64,000 nt of DNA, taken from NCBI RefSeq assembly GCF_013488225.1, contig NZ_CP041240.1:186001-250000 (forward strand). The letters run 5' to 3'. The stretch comes from Sinorhizobium mexicanum. Its GTDB lineage: Bacteria > Pseudomonadota > Alphaproteobacteria > Rhizobiales > Rhizobiaceae. The translations under genes were made by a program, and so were the position numbers. The notes beneath the pieces are model-generated. The model saw only the letters and a program-made list of their open reading frames with translations, was not told the origin of the DNA and made no database searches. This document shows positions 33,762 through 43,800 of this stretch, one piece after another. Every line of letters starts with the position of its first letter. Position 1 is the first letter of the stretch.

Positions 33762-35033
33762 ATGCTTCAAGAGAGTAGGATCAATTCGCTATCTGCCTTC
33801 GAAACCCTCGAGTCGAACGTGCGGTCATATTCACGTTTTTTTCCTGTTGTGTTCAAGAGGGCCGTAGGAGCCGTTCTCGAGGACGAGATTGGTCGTGAGT
33901 TTATCGATTTTCTCTCTGGCGCGGCCGTCCTTAACTACGGGCACAACGACCCCGATTTTCTAAACGATGCAATTTTATACCTGCAAAAAAATGGCCTTAT
34001 CCACGCGTTGGACATGGCCACGTCGGCCAAAAGAGACTTTATGGAGCACTTTGCTGCAACGATATTGCGCCCACGTGGTCTGACATACAAATTTCAATTT
34101 TGCGGTCCAACCGGCGCCAATGCCGTGGAAGCCGCCTTGAAACTCGCGCGGAAAGCTACTGGACGGCACAGTATAATTTCGTTCACCAACGGCTATCATG
34201 GAGTGAGCTTGGGGGCTCTTGCGGTGACCGGCAATCGATATTACCGGGATGCAGCAGGCCTACCTCCCACCGGGGCAGTGTTCATGCCCTATGATAGGTA
34301 TTGGGGAGCTGCCAACGATACTTCGAAATATATGGCCAAGGTGCTTGTTGACCCTAGCAGTGGTGTCGACCTACCGGCAGCCGTTATTCTGGAAACCATA
34401 CAAGGCGAGGGAGGCATCAACCCAGCGAGCAAAGAGTGGCTGCAGTCCCTCGAGCGGCTTTGCAGAAAGCACGACATCCTCCTGATTGTTGATGACATTC
34501 AGGCAGGTTGCGGACGAACGGGTAATTTTTTCAGTTTCGAATTTGCGGATATATCCCCAGACATCGTTCTTTTGTCAAAGTCCCTCAGTGGCTGCGGGCT
34601 GCCGCTATCCCTCGTGTTGCTCAAACCCGACTTGGACGTTTGGCAACCCGGCGAACATAGTGGCACTTTCAGAGGCAACAATCTTGCGCTCGTGACGGCG
34701 ACAGCTGCATTGAGAAAATATTGGACAAATGAAAAGCTATCTGCGCGTGTTGTGGAGACAGGACGCCTCATGAACGAGCGCCTTCGGGAGGTCGCCCAAA
34801 ACAACCGAGGCAGATTTTCCGTGCGCGGAAGGGGCATGATGTGGGGGCTCGATTGCGGCACAGGTGGAATGGCCGAGAATATTGTGCACAAAGCCTTTGA
34901 AGATGGGCTCGTGATAGAGCGATGCGGTGCGGAAGGCCAAGTTATCAAACTTCTTCCTCCTTTGACTGTTGATGAGCAGACGCTTCAACGTGGTCTGGAC
35001 ATTCTGGACAAGGCCGTGCAGGCAAGCGGCTAA
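33762..35033 (+). CDS. ectB: L-2,4-diaminobutyrate aminotransferase
   Basis: This class III aminotransferase of about 423 residues matches EctB: FETLESNVRSYSRFFPVVFK at the start, NYGHNDPDF, FCGPTGANAVEAALKLARKA, NGYHGVSLGALAVTGNRYYR, ETIQGEGGINPASKEWLQ, DDIQAGCGRTGNFFSFE and the PLP lysine in LLSKSLSGCGLPLSLVLL. EctB converts aspartate semialdehyde and glutamate to 2,4-diaminobutyrate. GGAGGAAG before the ATG at 33762 decides the start. It stands alone, separated from ectC by 6 kb that includes an IS256 insertion. Diaminobutyrate is also a common NRPS building block, so it may feed either EctC chemistry or an adenylation domain. Confidence 0.93.
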   Translation: MLQESRINSLSAFETLESNVRSYSRFFPVVFKRAVGAVLEDEIGREFIDFLSGAAVLNYGHNDPDFLNDAILYLQKNGLIHALDMATSAKRDFMEHFAATILRPRGLTYKFQFCGPTGANAVEAALKLARKATGRHSIISFTNGYHGVSLGALAVTGNRYYRDAAGLPPTGAVFMPYDRYWGAANDTSKYMAKVLVDPSSGVDLPAAVILETIQGEGGINPASKEWLQSLERLCRKHDILLIVDDIQAGCGRTGNFFSFEFADISPDIVLLSKSLSGCGLPLSLVLLKPDLDVWQPGEHSGTFRGNNLALVTATAALRKYWTNEKLSARVVETGRLMNERLREVAQNNRGRFSVRGRGMMWGLDCGTGGMAENIVHKAFEDGLVIERCGAEGQVIKLLPPLTVDEQTLQRGLDILDKAVQASG

Positions 35034-35394
35034 GCCGGATCGGCTGCGCTCCGATCGAGAGAACCCCTTCGGGGAGAACCGTCTTGTGGTACGCTCGCGC
35101 GCCGTTCATTGTGTAGATTTGGCCGTCCTAGAACATCAGATGCGCTGGTCTCCCGCAGTGGCTCACCGCATACTTCAGGTCCGAGCCGCTGTTGCCAATG
35201 GTCGACTGAAGCAAGCCAATTTTGCTCTTGCGGCTTGCCCCCCAGTTTCTTCCCGCTCCCGGCGATGATCTCGGCGGGAAGCGGAGGCGTTTGTAGCTGA
35301 TGAGCGCGCGTCATTCATGAACCGGTGTCTACCCAGCGGCTCCACACAAGAAGTTACCGTGACATTGCCGATTGAGCTCCTGAAGCTTGGAGCC

Positions 35395-35600
35395 CGGACT
35401 GCACCGGGTGGGGAACCCGTACCCGTATGTGCCTTGACCTTCCAACGTAGATCGGCGGCCTTGGTCTTGGGAATCTCGACGTGTAAGCCATAGCCGTAGC
35501 GTCTGTCCCAGTGCATGACAAAGCGGGATCCGAGGAATTCGAACCCGTTTGTTATGGCCGTGACCTTTGTCTTTCCGGCGACAACGGCCATGACGCCCAT
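35395..35600 (-). pseudogene. Group II intron reverse transcriptase/maturase fragment
   Basis: The reverse frame reads TKVTAITNGFEFLGSRFVMH, then WDRRYGYGLHVEIPKTKAAD, the stretch after the reverse-transcriptase core in group II intron proteins. The reading then loses similarity; near 35290-35340 a YKRLRFP-EII start of an IS6-type transposase seems joined to it. No intron RNA domain could be confirmed. Confidence 0.65.
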
Positions 35601-35859
35601 CTTGCTTCTACAATATAACGTAAAACAAACTTAAAGAATATTTACGCAATTAGCTTGCTAGAATTGTATATTGCCGATGAAATAACATTTGTACCGTGGA
35701 TGCGTAGATCATGAAGTAGAAAATATAACCCGGATATTCGCAGATGAGATATGACAAAAAGAGGCGACGGTTGCTGGAAGAAATTATAGAAAAGCAGTCA
35801 CATTTTGCGAGCAAAAGGCAAATGCTACGTGAGTGGACGAGTAGACATCTTCTCTATGT

Positions 35860-36350
35860 CAAGGCAACTAGGTGTGCCCTTCTTCATCCAGTTGGCCTTC
35901 CGGCCGCTTCGATCTTATATGACTATCTCCCGGCAACGAGAATTGAGGGGCTTCGTGCGAACAAAGACGATGAGCTGATCCGCGAATGCGCCCGCCGCCA
36001 TGGGCGATATATGACATTGCTTGGGCTGCCGTCGATGTCTTGGTGGTCGGGCTGGCCACGACCCATCTGCGCTCGCCAGAAGAAGCGCTCCGCCGTCGCA
36101 AATCACGGCGCCCAGCGAGCCAGAACTCGCCCCCCTCGCGACGCTGCGGTCGTGTGCGAAATTCACCCACCGGCCACGAACCTTGGAAGAGACTTCATCG
36201 ACAGGCCACCTGCCGGTAATACTCCGATACCCCGATCGAAACATTCCAGAAGTACAGACGCGTGAAGCAAACCGCCCGCCGCAAGATGGTGGTGCGATCG
36301 ACTAAAATGCCTTGCTCGGCCATCGCTTCGAGGCCGCGCAGTGTCTGAGA
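35860..36350 (-). pseudogene. IS6-family transposase remnant
   Basis: Pieces of an IS6-type transposase occur in shifting reverse frames: TLRGLEAMAEQGILVDRTTI near 36330-36270, RWPVDEVSSKVRGRWVNFA near 36200-36150 and EFWLAGRRDLRR near 36110. These match the DLEE-helix, the first Asp (VDE) and the following strand of the family. The element is heavily decayed. Upstream on the other strand a frame from 35744 has no known product. Confidence 0.5.
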
Positions 36351-36474
36351 TCGAAGGCCAAGCAACAGCAAACGTAAAAAAAGATGACAGACCGGTCAAT
36401 CTGGCGCCCCTTAAACATCGCAACTCTCCGCATGCTGGCAATGAAGAGGTTGCAACCATCCAGCAGGAGTCGAC

Positions 36475-37818
36475 ATGCAACAGAAAGCGCCACTACTTGG
36501 CTCCAGGCCATTCCATGTCACCAACCGGCAGGTCATGGCGATCGCGATTCCCATGACGCTCGCATCCCTCACAACGCCGCTGCTCGGCATCGTCGACACG
36601 GCCGTGGTCGGCCAGTTCGGCGATGCCGCATTGCTTGGCGGTCTCGCGATTGGAGCCACCTTTTTCGATTTCGTCTTTACACCCTTCAATTTCCTGCGGT
36701 CCGGTACGTCCGGTCTCATCGCCCAGGCTTTCGGGAGGGGCGATGCCCTGGAAGAGCGAGCAGCCTTCTGGCGCGCATTTGTTATTGCCGCTATTTCCGG
36801 CTTCGCCCTAGTCCTGCTTGCGCCACTGATTGCCGCGGTGGGCGAATGGTTTATGAACGCCGACCCGGCCCTGACCACCGCGATGGATGTGTATGTCCGA
36901 GTCCGCCTTATCTCGGCGCCCGCCGCGCTAATCAACTATACAATCCTCGGTTATTTCCTAGGTCGCGGCGAGGCCGGCGTCGGACTTTGCCTGCAATTCC
37001 TCCTCAACGGGATGAATATCGCGCTGTGCATCGTTCTGGGCCTTTATCTCGGATGGGGCGTCGCAGGCGTCGCCTGGGCAACGGTGTGCAGCGAACTTGC
37101 CGCCGTGATAGCCGGTATGGTGGTCCTCATTGGGCGCTTCAGGGCGCTGCCGAAAATATCACCCCGGCATACGTTCGACATCGCGGCGATAAGGTGGATG
37201 CTTCACGTTAACCTCGGCATTATGATCCGTTCCTTAGTGATCATGGGCGCATACATCCTATTCGCGCGGCAGGGCGCGCAACTGGGCACGCTGACTCTCG
37301 CTGCCAATGCGGTGCTGATGCATTTTGTAGACGTCGCATACTACTTCCTCGGCGGGTTCGAGAGCGCCGCCCAGCAGCTCGCCGGTCGTGCCGTCGGCGC
37401 CCGTGATCAGCCGGCGTTCTTGCGTGCCCTCAGGCTGACCGCGGGCTGGGGATTCTCACTTGCGGGATTCGCAAGCGTCCTCGCCTTCGCGTTCGGCGAA
37501 CAACTCATAGGCGCCATAACAAGTGCAGCGGACGTGCGTGCGGAGGCGGTTGTCTATCTTCCTTGGGCGGCTTTCGCGGCACCGAGCGGCGTGCTGGCCT
37601 TCCAGATGAACGGGGTGTTCATCGGCGCCAGTTGGTCGCGCGACATGTGCAACGCGATGCTTATATCTTTCGCGGTCTTTATCGCCGCTTTGTTCGCCTT
37701 CGGACATATATTCGGCAACGACGGGCTCTGGGCCGCCTTTCATATTTTTCTCCTCTTGCGGGGGGTAAGCCTGCTGTCGATCATGCGTCGCCGTGTTCGC
37801 ACCGCCTTCGTGGAATGA
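36475..37818 (+). CDS. MATE-family efflux transporter (DinF-like)
   Basis: This 447-residue inner-membrane protein has twelve hydrophobic segments and MATE features: AIPMTLASLTTPLLGIVDTA, VVGQFGDAALLGGLAIGATF, FLRSGTSGLIAQAFGRGDA and VAWATVCSELAAVIAGM. MATE carriers expel cationic or amphipathic small molecules in exchange for protons or sodium. The gene starts two bases after AGGAGTCGAC and stands alone on the + strand inside the biosynthetic region, so export of the NRPS-PKS product is a good guess. Its codon use and GC look typical of the megasynthase genes, unlike the AT-richer stretch before it. Confidence 0.92.
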   Translation: MQQKAPLLGSRPFHVTNRQVMAIAIPMTLASLTTPLLGIVDTAVVGQFGDAALLGGLAIGATFFDFVFTPFNFLRSGTSGLIAQAFGRGDALEERAAFWRAFVIAAISGFALVLLAPLIAAVGEWFMNADPALTTAMDVYVRVRLISAPAALINYTILGYFLGRGEAGVGLCLQFLLNGMNIALCIVLGLYLGWGVAGVAWATVCSELAAVIAGMVVLIGRFRALPKISPRHTFDIAAIRWMLHVNLGIMIRSLVIMGAYILFARQGAQLGTLTLAANAVLMHFVDVAYYFLGGFESAAQQLAGRAVGARDQPAFLRALRLTAGWGFSLAGFASVLAFAFGEQLIGAITSAADVRAEAVVYLPWAAFAAPSGVLAFQMNGVFIGASWSRDMCNAMLISFAVFIAALFAFGHIFGNDGLWAAFHIFLLLRGVSLLSIMRRRVRTAFVE

Positions 37819-38164
37819 TCGTCGATCGGCTAATTCTCATGTACTCTGTCAAGGGTGAAGGCGAGGGAGCAACTGCTTGGAATGAGTGTGCAAAGCAGGC
37901 GGATTGGCTGGTGCTGCACAGGGCCGTGGGCATTCTCATGCAGCTGGAAACCTCGAACTACCGCAATTTCCAGAGGGGGGTGGTGCGGCAGTGAGGTTGC
38001 GAACACCCTGACGCGCGGCTGGATTTCGGTCGTTGGTGCGGGCGCGGGCGATGCCGACCGTGCGGACAAACGGGAGCGGGAAGAAGTGGAGTGCGCCCCT
38101 TGGGGTGGACAAGGATCAGGCTGCTGATTTGCCAGTCTGCCGGCAGTGACGTGTTTGTTCATGA

Positions 38165-38660
38165 GAGCGCCGAACCGTGATGGCCGGCCCGACCGAAAGC
38201 CTCGGCGAAATTCCGGCGCGCCGCATCCGACGCCGTGTCCTGCGTGGCGAGCGTCGAGCTTTCGGGCAGCGCCATGTCGATGCCGGTGCCGACGATCGCG
38301 AGCAGCGCCGCCGAGCCGTACGTCTTGAGATAGTGGTTGTTGACCTTGTCGTTGAAGCCGCCGTAGCCCTCGGCATCTGTCCGCCATGCCGCCGACCTGT
38401 AAGGTCCAGCCGTTCGGGAAAATGATGTCGGTCCAGACGACCAGCACGCGCGACTGGCCGAACGAAACCTTGCTGTCATAACGCCCGAACAGCTTGGCGC
38501 CTCGCGGGATCAGCAGGCGGTGACCGGGCGAGCTGTCATAGACGTTCTGGCTGGCCTGCGCGGTGATGCGTCCCGGAAGATCCGAGTTGATGCAGGTGAC
38601 GAGCGTCGCCGGGATCCGAACCGCGTTTGAGCTCGTAGAGAGATGTTGGAACTGAGGAGA
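38165..38660 (-). pseudogene. trbI: Central piece of a TrbI/VirB10-like conjugation protein
   Basis: Reverse frames read IPATLVTCINSDLPGRITAQ, YDSSPGHRLLIPRGAKLFGR and VSFGQSRVLVVWTDIIFPNG, then after a frameshift near 38375 GYGGFNDKVNNHYLKTYGSA and end at NFAEAFGRA. This is the conserved barrel of TrbI. The N-terminus is absent and the C-terminus is missing here but present at 16446-16590 in the same orientation, as though the gene had been split. Confidence 0.75.
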
Positions 38661-38708
38661 TAGCCGAGCTCTTGATGTCGGCATTGAAAAAGTCTTGACA
38701 GCGGCCGC

Positions 38709-39611
38709 TCAGGGCAGCCCTAGGATATCGCGCGCTTCCTTAGGTGTCGCCGGCTCATGTCCGAGAACATTGATGAGGTGTCGAGCGCGCTCCACAAGCT
38801 GTCCATTAGTAGCGAAGACGCCTCGTCGTAGATATAGATTATCTTCAAGGCCTACACGGATGTTACCTCCAAGCAGGACGGACTGCGCTGCGATCGGATA
38901 CTGGTTTCGCCCTGTCCCGAGAGCGCCCCAATGAGCGCGCTCCGGCAGTAAGCCTTTCATGTAAGCAACCGTGTCTGGCGTCGCCGGTGCATTCCACTTC
39001 ACGCCCAGCACAAATTGAAATATCGGGATGCCAGTGATTAAGCCCTCGGCGATCAACTGATGCGCAAAGCCGATATCGCCACCCTCAAATACTTCAATTT
39101 CTGGCTTAACGCCGAGCTCCTTAAAGCGCTTCGCCATCGCCCGAAGCGTGCGCGGCGTATTTAGGTAAACGTACTCATCGCCGCCATCGCCTTGATTTGA
39201 TGTCGTGACATCGAGAGACGCAATGTCCGGTAGACACTCTTCAATGTGCGCATAGCGGATTTCGGGCGGTGCCACCGTCGTGCCAAGCGCGGCGCGCGAT
39301 TCGTCTCCCGGATCGGGCACAAACCGGGCATTTCCGCCGCAGGTGAGGTTTAAGATGACATCGACTGACGACTGGCGGATCCTGTCAGAAGCCTCCTTGA
39401 ACAGATCTACATCATAAGAGGCGCCGCCGGTGGCGGGATCGCGCACATGAACATGGACGATCGCTGCGCCAGCGCGCGCGGCTTCAATTGCCGAGTCGGC
39501 GATTTCCTTGGGAGTAATCGGAAAATTCGGGTGATCGCGATTGTATTTTGATCCGCCCGTCACAGCGCATGTGATTATGATTTTGCGAGTGTCGAATGGC
39601 GCTATTGGCAT
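38709..39611 (-). CDS. BKACE (DUF849) beta-keto acid cleavage enzyme, second copy
   Basis: This protein of 300 residues has the BKACE start RKIIITCAVTGGSKYN, the zinc-binding HxH in AIVHVHVRDPATGGASYD (His53, His55) and VGLEDNLYLRRG near the end. It is clearly diverged from the copy at 10163-11047, for example in the substrate loop around NQGDGGDEYVYLN. The ATG at 39611 follows AGGATC; the longer frame adds 20 residues without homology. It cleaves or condenses a beta-keto acid with acetyl-CoA. Its place beside the second megasynthase hints at use on a beta-keto product or precursor, but a leftover catabolic role is equally possible. Confidence 0.87.
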   Translation of the reverse strand: MPIAPFDTRKIIITCAVTGGSKYNRDHPNFPITPKEIADSAIEAARAGAAIVHVHVRDPATGGASYDVDLFKEASDRIRQSSVDVILNLTCGGNARFVPDPGDESRAALGTTVAPPEIRYAHIEECLPDIASLDVTTSNQGDGGDEYVYLNTPRTLRAMAKRFKELGVKPEIEVFEGGDIGFAHQLIAEGLITGIPIFQFVLGVKWNAPATPDTVAYMKGLLPERAHWGALGTGRNQYPIAAQSVLLGGNIRVGLEDNLYLRRGVFATNGQLVERARHLINVLGHEPATPKEARDILGLP

Positions 39612-39834
39612 AGAACTAGATCCTGTGTTGCTGACATCAGACAGTAAGACCGAAATCTGGAACAGCGCCACCGATGTTGAGTTATGACAACCTGCGACTC
39701 ATTATGCTGTAAGCGACAAGGAGACCCCGTCTAGCAGCATCGGGGCCGGATAAGGTATGGCACGGACGATTTCACACACTGGGAGTATCTATGTCTGCGC
39801 CTATAGCTAAGCTAGCCCTAGAACGATCCATATG

Positions 39835-40045
39835 ATTGAGGCTGTGCCGGAACGCCTTGCGGGTTCACCTCGTCAGTTGCGGCGTTTTTGGTAAGCGATA
39901 AACAGCGATTGTCGTGCATGCAGCAGGACCAGCCGTGACTTGCCGAACTTTGTCTCGGATGGTGAGAATGCCCTGGTCGAGATCTACGTCGGCCTGAGCA
40001 GGCCGAGCGCTTCGGAATGGCGCAGTCCGGCCAACTGGCGGCAAT
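39835..40045 (-). pseudogene. Tyrosine recombinase (integrase) catalytic-domain fragment
   Basis: Reverse frames show GLRHSEALGLLRPT, then after a stop ETKFGKSRLVLLHARQSL, matching the box around the first catalytic Arg (GLRxSEAL) and the following Lys strand of XerD-like integrases. It runs directly on from the PPTase remnant, so the two fragments were joined by a deletion or recombination event. Confidence 0.65.
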
Positions 40046-40390
40046 TTGCCAGGGGGCGCCGACGCTCAATATCTATCCCGACCAAACCCGAGACTGAAGG
40101 CTGATACAACGACGGCGGACCAATCGTGGCTATGAGACTGGCTCACTTCAATACCGTGCGCCGGCAATTGGGGCTTGCTGAAGCGCGAAACGGTCATCTG
40201 GAGGTCTCTCGGCGGAACATGCAAATGCGCAGCAAGGATGATTCGAAAATCGTTCTTTGCCTGAAGATATGAAAGGCGTATATCCATGTGACGAATTTTT
40301 CTGCCCGTTCCCGCTCAGCTGGACTCAGCACTTCGCGACAGTGCAACGTCGGGATCGTCAGCTGTGCATGCCGGAAAACCCAAAACATCG
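40040..40390 (-). pseudogene. Sfp-type 4'-phosphopantetheinyl transferase remnant
   Basis: The reverse strand shows, in order, REVLSPAERERAEKF, then after a frameshift near 40285 LSYLQAKNDFRIILAAHLHV and PQLPAHGIEVSQSHSHDWSA, then after another shift near 40095 VGIDIERRRPL. These are the start, the SxSH motif and the magnesium-binding GIDIE motif of Sfp-type transferases, which prime carrier proteins of NRPS and PKS enzymes. The C-terminal WxxKEA part is lost, so the enzyme cannot be active. It lies about 420 bp from the second megasynthase and once probably served it. Confidence 0.7.
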
Positions 40391-40636
40391 ATTGTACCCG
40401 TCTACCTATTCGAGTGCATGCGTCACAGCCTGCTCCACCACACGCCCTTTGATCAGCGCAACGGTCAAGTCGTTGACGCTTTGGCCGTTCACCCTCCTTC
40501 AGCTGCCTTAGGTGGCGTGGGTCGTTGTTACTGAGTAGGAGTCACTTCTACGCCGCCGACGGCTCGCGATGTGTAAAGATATATGAAGCCACTTCAACGA
40601 TTGCGAAAGGGTTTGATGCTCCCGCTGTCCACCTTT

Positions 40637-40663
40637 TTGACTTTTCCCTTCAAAATTTATAAC
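40637..40663 (+). promoter_or_regulatory. Candidate promoter for the second NRPS-PKS gene
   Basis: TTGACT (40637-40642) and TATAAC (40658-40663) resemble -35 and -10 boxes with a 15-bp spacer, which is shorter than ideal. It lies in an AT-rich stretch about 150 bp before the start codon. Confidence 0.35.
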
Positions 40664-40695
40664 GCCAGTCATCTGCAATTCTTACTTCTAGTGAA

Positions 40696-40726
40696 TATGT
40701 GTTCTGTCATACGACAGGTTCACATA
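40696..40726 (+). promoter_or_regulatory. Nested palindrome upstream of the second NRPS-PKS gene
   Basis: TATGTG (40696-40701) pairs with CACATA (40721-40726), and inside it CTGTC (40704-40708) pairs with GACAG (40713-40717) around ATAC. The 31-bp symmetric site lies just downstream of the candidate promoter and 89 bp before the start, a good place for a repressor or LuxR-type operator. The regulator is unknown. Confidence 0.45.
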
Positions 40727-40814
40727 AACGACTGAATAATTCTCCGAAAATTCGAACTGTTTCCAAGAGAAGACGGGTAGCGTTCTCCGCACAACTATGT
40801 GGCTGGAGAAAGCA

Positions 40815-43800
40815 ATGGATCATGTTACGCGTCCGCTGTCGCATGGCCAGATGGGCCTTTGGATACATCATCAAAAACGACCGACCGGTAGCGAATACAA
40901 TCTGCCAGTCGAGCTGCGCATAAAGGCACCGTTCGACATGGATGCCTTGCGGCGCGCGCTCCAATCATTGATCGACCGCCACGAAATGCTGCGCACGACC
41001 TTTCACCAGGAAGGCGAGCATGTCGTTCAACGCATTCATAAGACAGCTCCTCTGAGCTTTCATGTCGTTCGGCTGCCAGGTGTCGAAGAGGCGGCTTTCC
41101 ATGAATCCATCGCGGCGGAAGCTCGCTCGCCTTTCGATCTGGAGCATGGGCCGCTGTTTCGCGCTCACCTGTTCATCAGCAGTGCCATGGAAGAGACTCT
41201 CCTCCTCAATTTCCATCACATCATATCCGACGGCTACAGCATTCGTATCTTCCTGCACGAGTTCGGCAGGCTCTACCAGGCGTTCTGCGGCGACACGGAT
41301 ATGCCGGGTCTGACTACGGCGGCTCCTTACGGGGACTTCGTAGCATGGCAAGAGCGCCTGCTGGCTGGCGACGACGGAGAACGCATGTGGGCCTACTGGC
41401 GCAGCCAGTTTGTCGATCATGAGCCCGGCCTGGCCCTTCCTACCGACAGACCACGAGCTGCAATTGCCACGCACACCGGGTCAGTTTTCTCCGTGAATAT
41501 TGAGATGCCGCTGGTCGCGCGCTTGGAGCGACTGGCGCACAAAGAAAAAGTGACGCTCGCCGCCGTGCTGCTTGCTGCCTTTTATGTCCTGCTGCATCGT
41601 TATGGCGACCAGGATGACATCACCCTTTACGCGCCACGCCTCGGTCGTCCGGCAGAAGATTTTTCGGGGACCTTCGGCTACTTTGTGACCCTGGCTTCCC
41701 TACGCCAGGATCTTTCCGGAAATCCCATTTTTCTTGACCATCTGCAGCGAGTGCGTCAGGTCATGCGCGGTGCGCGCAGCCACGAGTATTTTCCTTTTCC
41801 CCTGCTGCTGGAGAAGCTCAAGCTCCCCCCTGCACCTGATCGCAATCCGCTCGCGCAAGCAGTTTTCAACTTCATTCCGGAGGCGGTTAGTTCTCTTGGC
41901 TTCACGCCACGCGACGTCGACCTCGCCGACTTGCCTGCGCAAATCCGACTCTGCGAGACCGATATCTGGATAGATCTTGACTTTCGTATCCTGGCCGGCA
42001 AGGACAGCGTGCGCCTTTATGTCGTATACAACGCGGATTTGTGGGATCCTAGCACCATCGAGCTGCTGGCGAAGCACTATTATTTGCTGCTTGATGCGAT
42101 TGCAGATGCGCCAGCGCGACGGATAGGTGACTATAGTCTTCTGACCCCAGAGGAAGAGCGCCAGCTTCTGTACGACTGGAACGAGACAGCTGCACGTTTC
42201 CCGGCCAACATTTGCCTGCACAACCTGATCGAAGAGCAGGCCGCCGCTTACCCAGACAATATGGCTGTCAGCTGCCCGTTGGAGGCACTCAGCTATGCCG
42301 CACTTGAGCAAAGGGCAAACAGGCTCGCCCGTCATCTAATTTCAAAAGGTGTCGGCCTTGGAGACGTGGTCGGCATTCTCTTAGAGCGTTCGTGCGATCT
42401 CATCGTCGGCTTTCTAGCGGTCCTGAAGGCCGGGGCCGTCTATGTTCCTCTCGATCCGCGACTTCCACCCCAGCGCCTACGCTTCATGATGCGGGACGCT
42501 GGCGCCACTGCGATCATCAGCAAGGCCAAGCTTCAAGAATACACATTCGGACAAGCCCTGTCAGGGCTAAACATTGAAGGTGTGAATGGATGCGCGGCGG
42601 TTCTCCTCGACATGGACCAAACGGAAATTGCCCTGCATGAAGTCACGCCTCCGCACTGCCCTGCTGGCCCCTCCGACTTGGCTTACGTGATCTATACGTC
42701 CGGGTCCACGGGCCAGCCGAAAGGCGTGATGATTGAGCACCGCAGCGTCTGCAACGTGGTGGAGGATCTAAAAAGAACCTATCAGTTGGGGCCGGATAGC
42801 CGAGTATTGCAGTTCGCTTCCTGTGGATTTGATGCATCGCTATTCGATATTATGCTGGCTTTGTCCTCGGGTGGTCGATTGTGCCTTGCGCCCCCATCGG
42901 CATCACTGCCCGGAGCAGAGCTCGTCGAGTTCATGCGCCGTGAGCGCATCACCGTTGCCGGTCTTACACCGACAGCTTGGACATCCTTGCCGTCGACTGA
43001 TCTTCCTGATCTCACCGTAATCAAGTCAGGCGGAGAGCCCTTGCCGTCGAGCCTCATTGAGCGATGGGGCGAAAAGCGCCGCATCTTCAATTCCTATGGT
43101 CCGACCGAAGCGACCATTTACTGCATAAGGACCGAGGTGAGAGCCGACGGGCGAAAGCCACCCATTGGGCGCCCCGCCGGCAATACCCAGGCTTACATCC
43201 TTGATCGCTATGGAAATCCGGCACCGATCGGCGCAATCGGTGAACTTTACATCGGGGGCGTCGGCATAGCCCGGGGCTACATGAATCGCGATGAACTCAC
43301 GCGCCAGGTTTTCCAGGCAAACCCGTTCGATGACGAGCCGGAATCCAGGCTGTACAAAACTGGGGATCGGGCCCGCTATCGGTCAGATGGCACGATTGAG
43401 TTCCTGGGCCGGAAAGACGGACAGATCAAGATTCGCGGCATGCGCGTCGAGCTTGCCGAAATTGAGCAATGTCTGATCGAGCACGAAAACGTCAAAGGAT
43501 GCTGCGTCACACTGACAGACCGTCTCGACGAGAATACGGGCCTCACAGCTTATGTGGTGAGGCGACGGGAAAGTTCGGAGGATATCGATGAACTTCAGGC
43601 TTTCCTGCGCGCCGCGCTGCCTGGCTACATGATTCCCTCGCGGTTCGTGTTCCTTCCGCAGCTACCGACCAATCGCAGCGGCAAGATCGATCGGCGCGCT
43701 CTTCCCGATCCGGGGGACGCCTCGAAATTAAAGGCCGCAACTGTTCCGACTGGCAGGCTGCAGACGGAAGTGGCTGAGATCTGGAAGGACGTGCTGAAGC

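Noticed and set aside
35744..36265. 173-codon frame on the + strand
   Set aside because: The second half is antisense to an IS6 remnant and no ribosome site is visible; not supported as a gene.
36384..37211. 275-codon frame overlapping the MATE gene
   Set aside because: Arg-rich shifted frame of the MATE coding sequence.
40704..40717. CTGTC-ATAC-GACAG as a lux box
   Set aside because: The spacing between CTG and CAG is 8, not the 10 of LuxR/LasR boxes, so it is listed only as a general palindrome.
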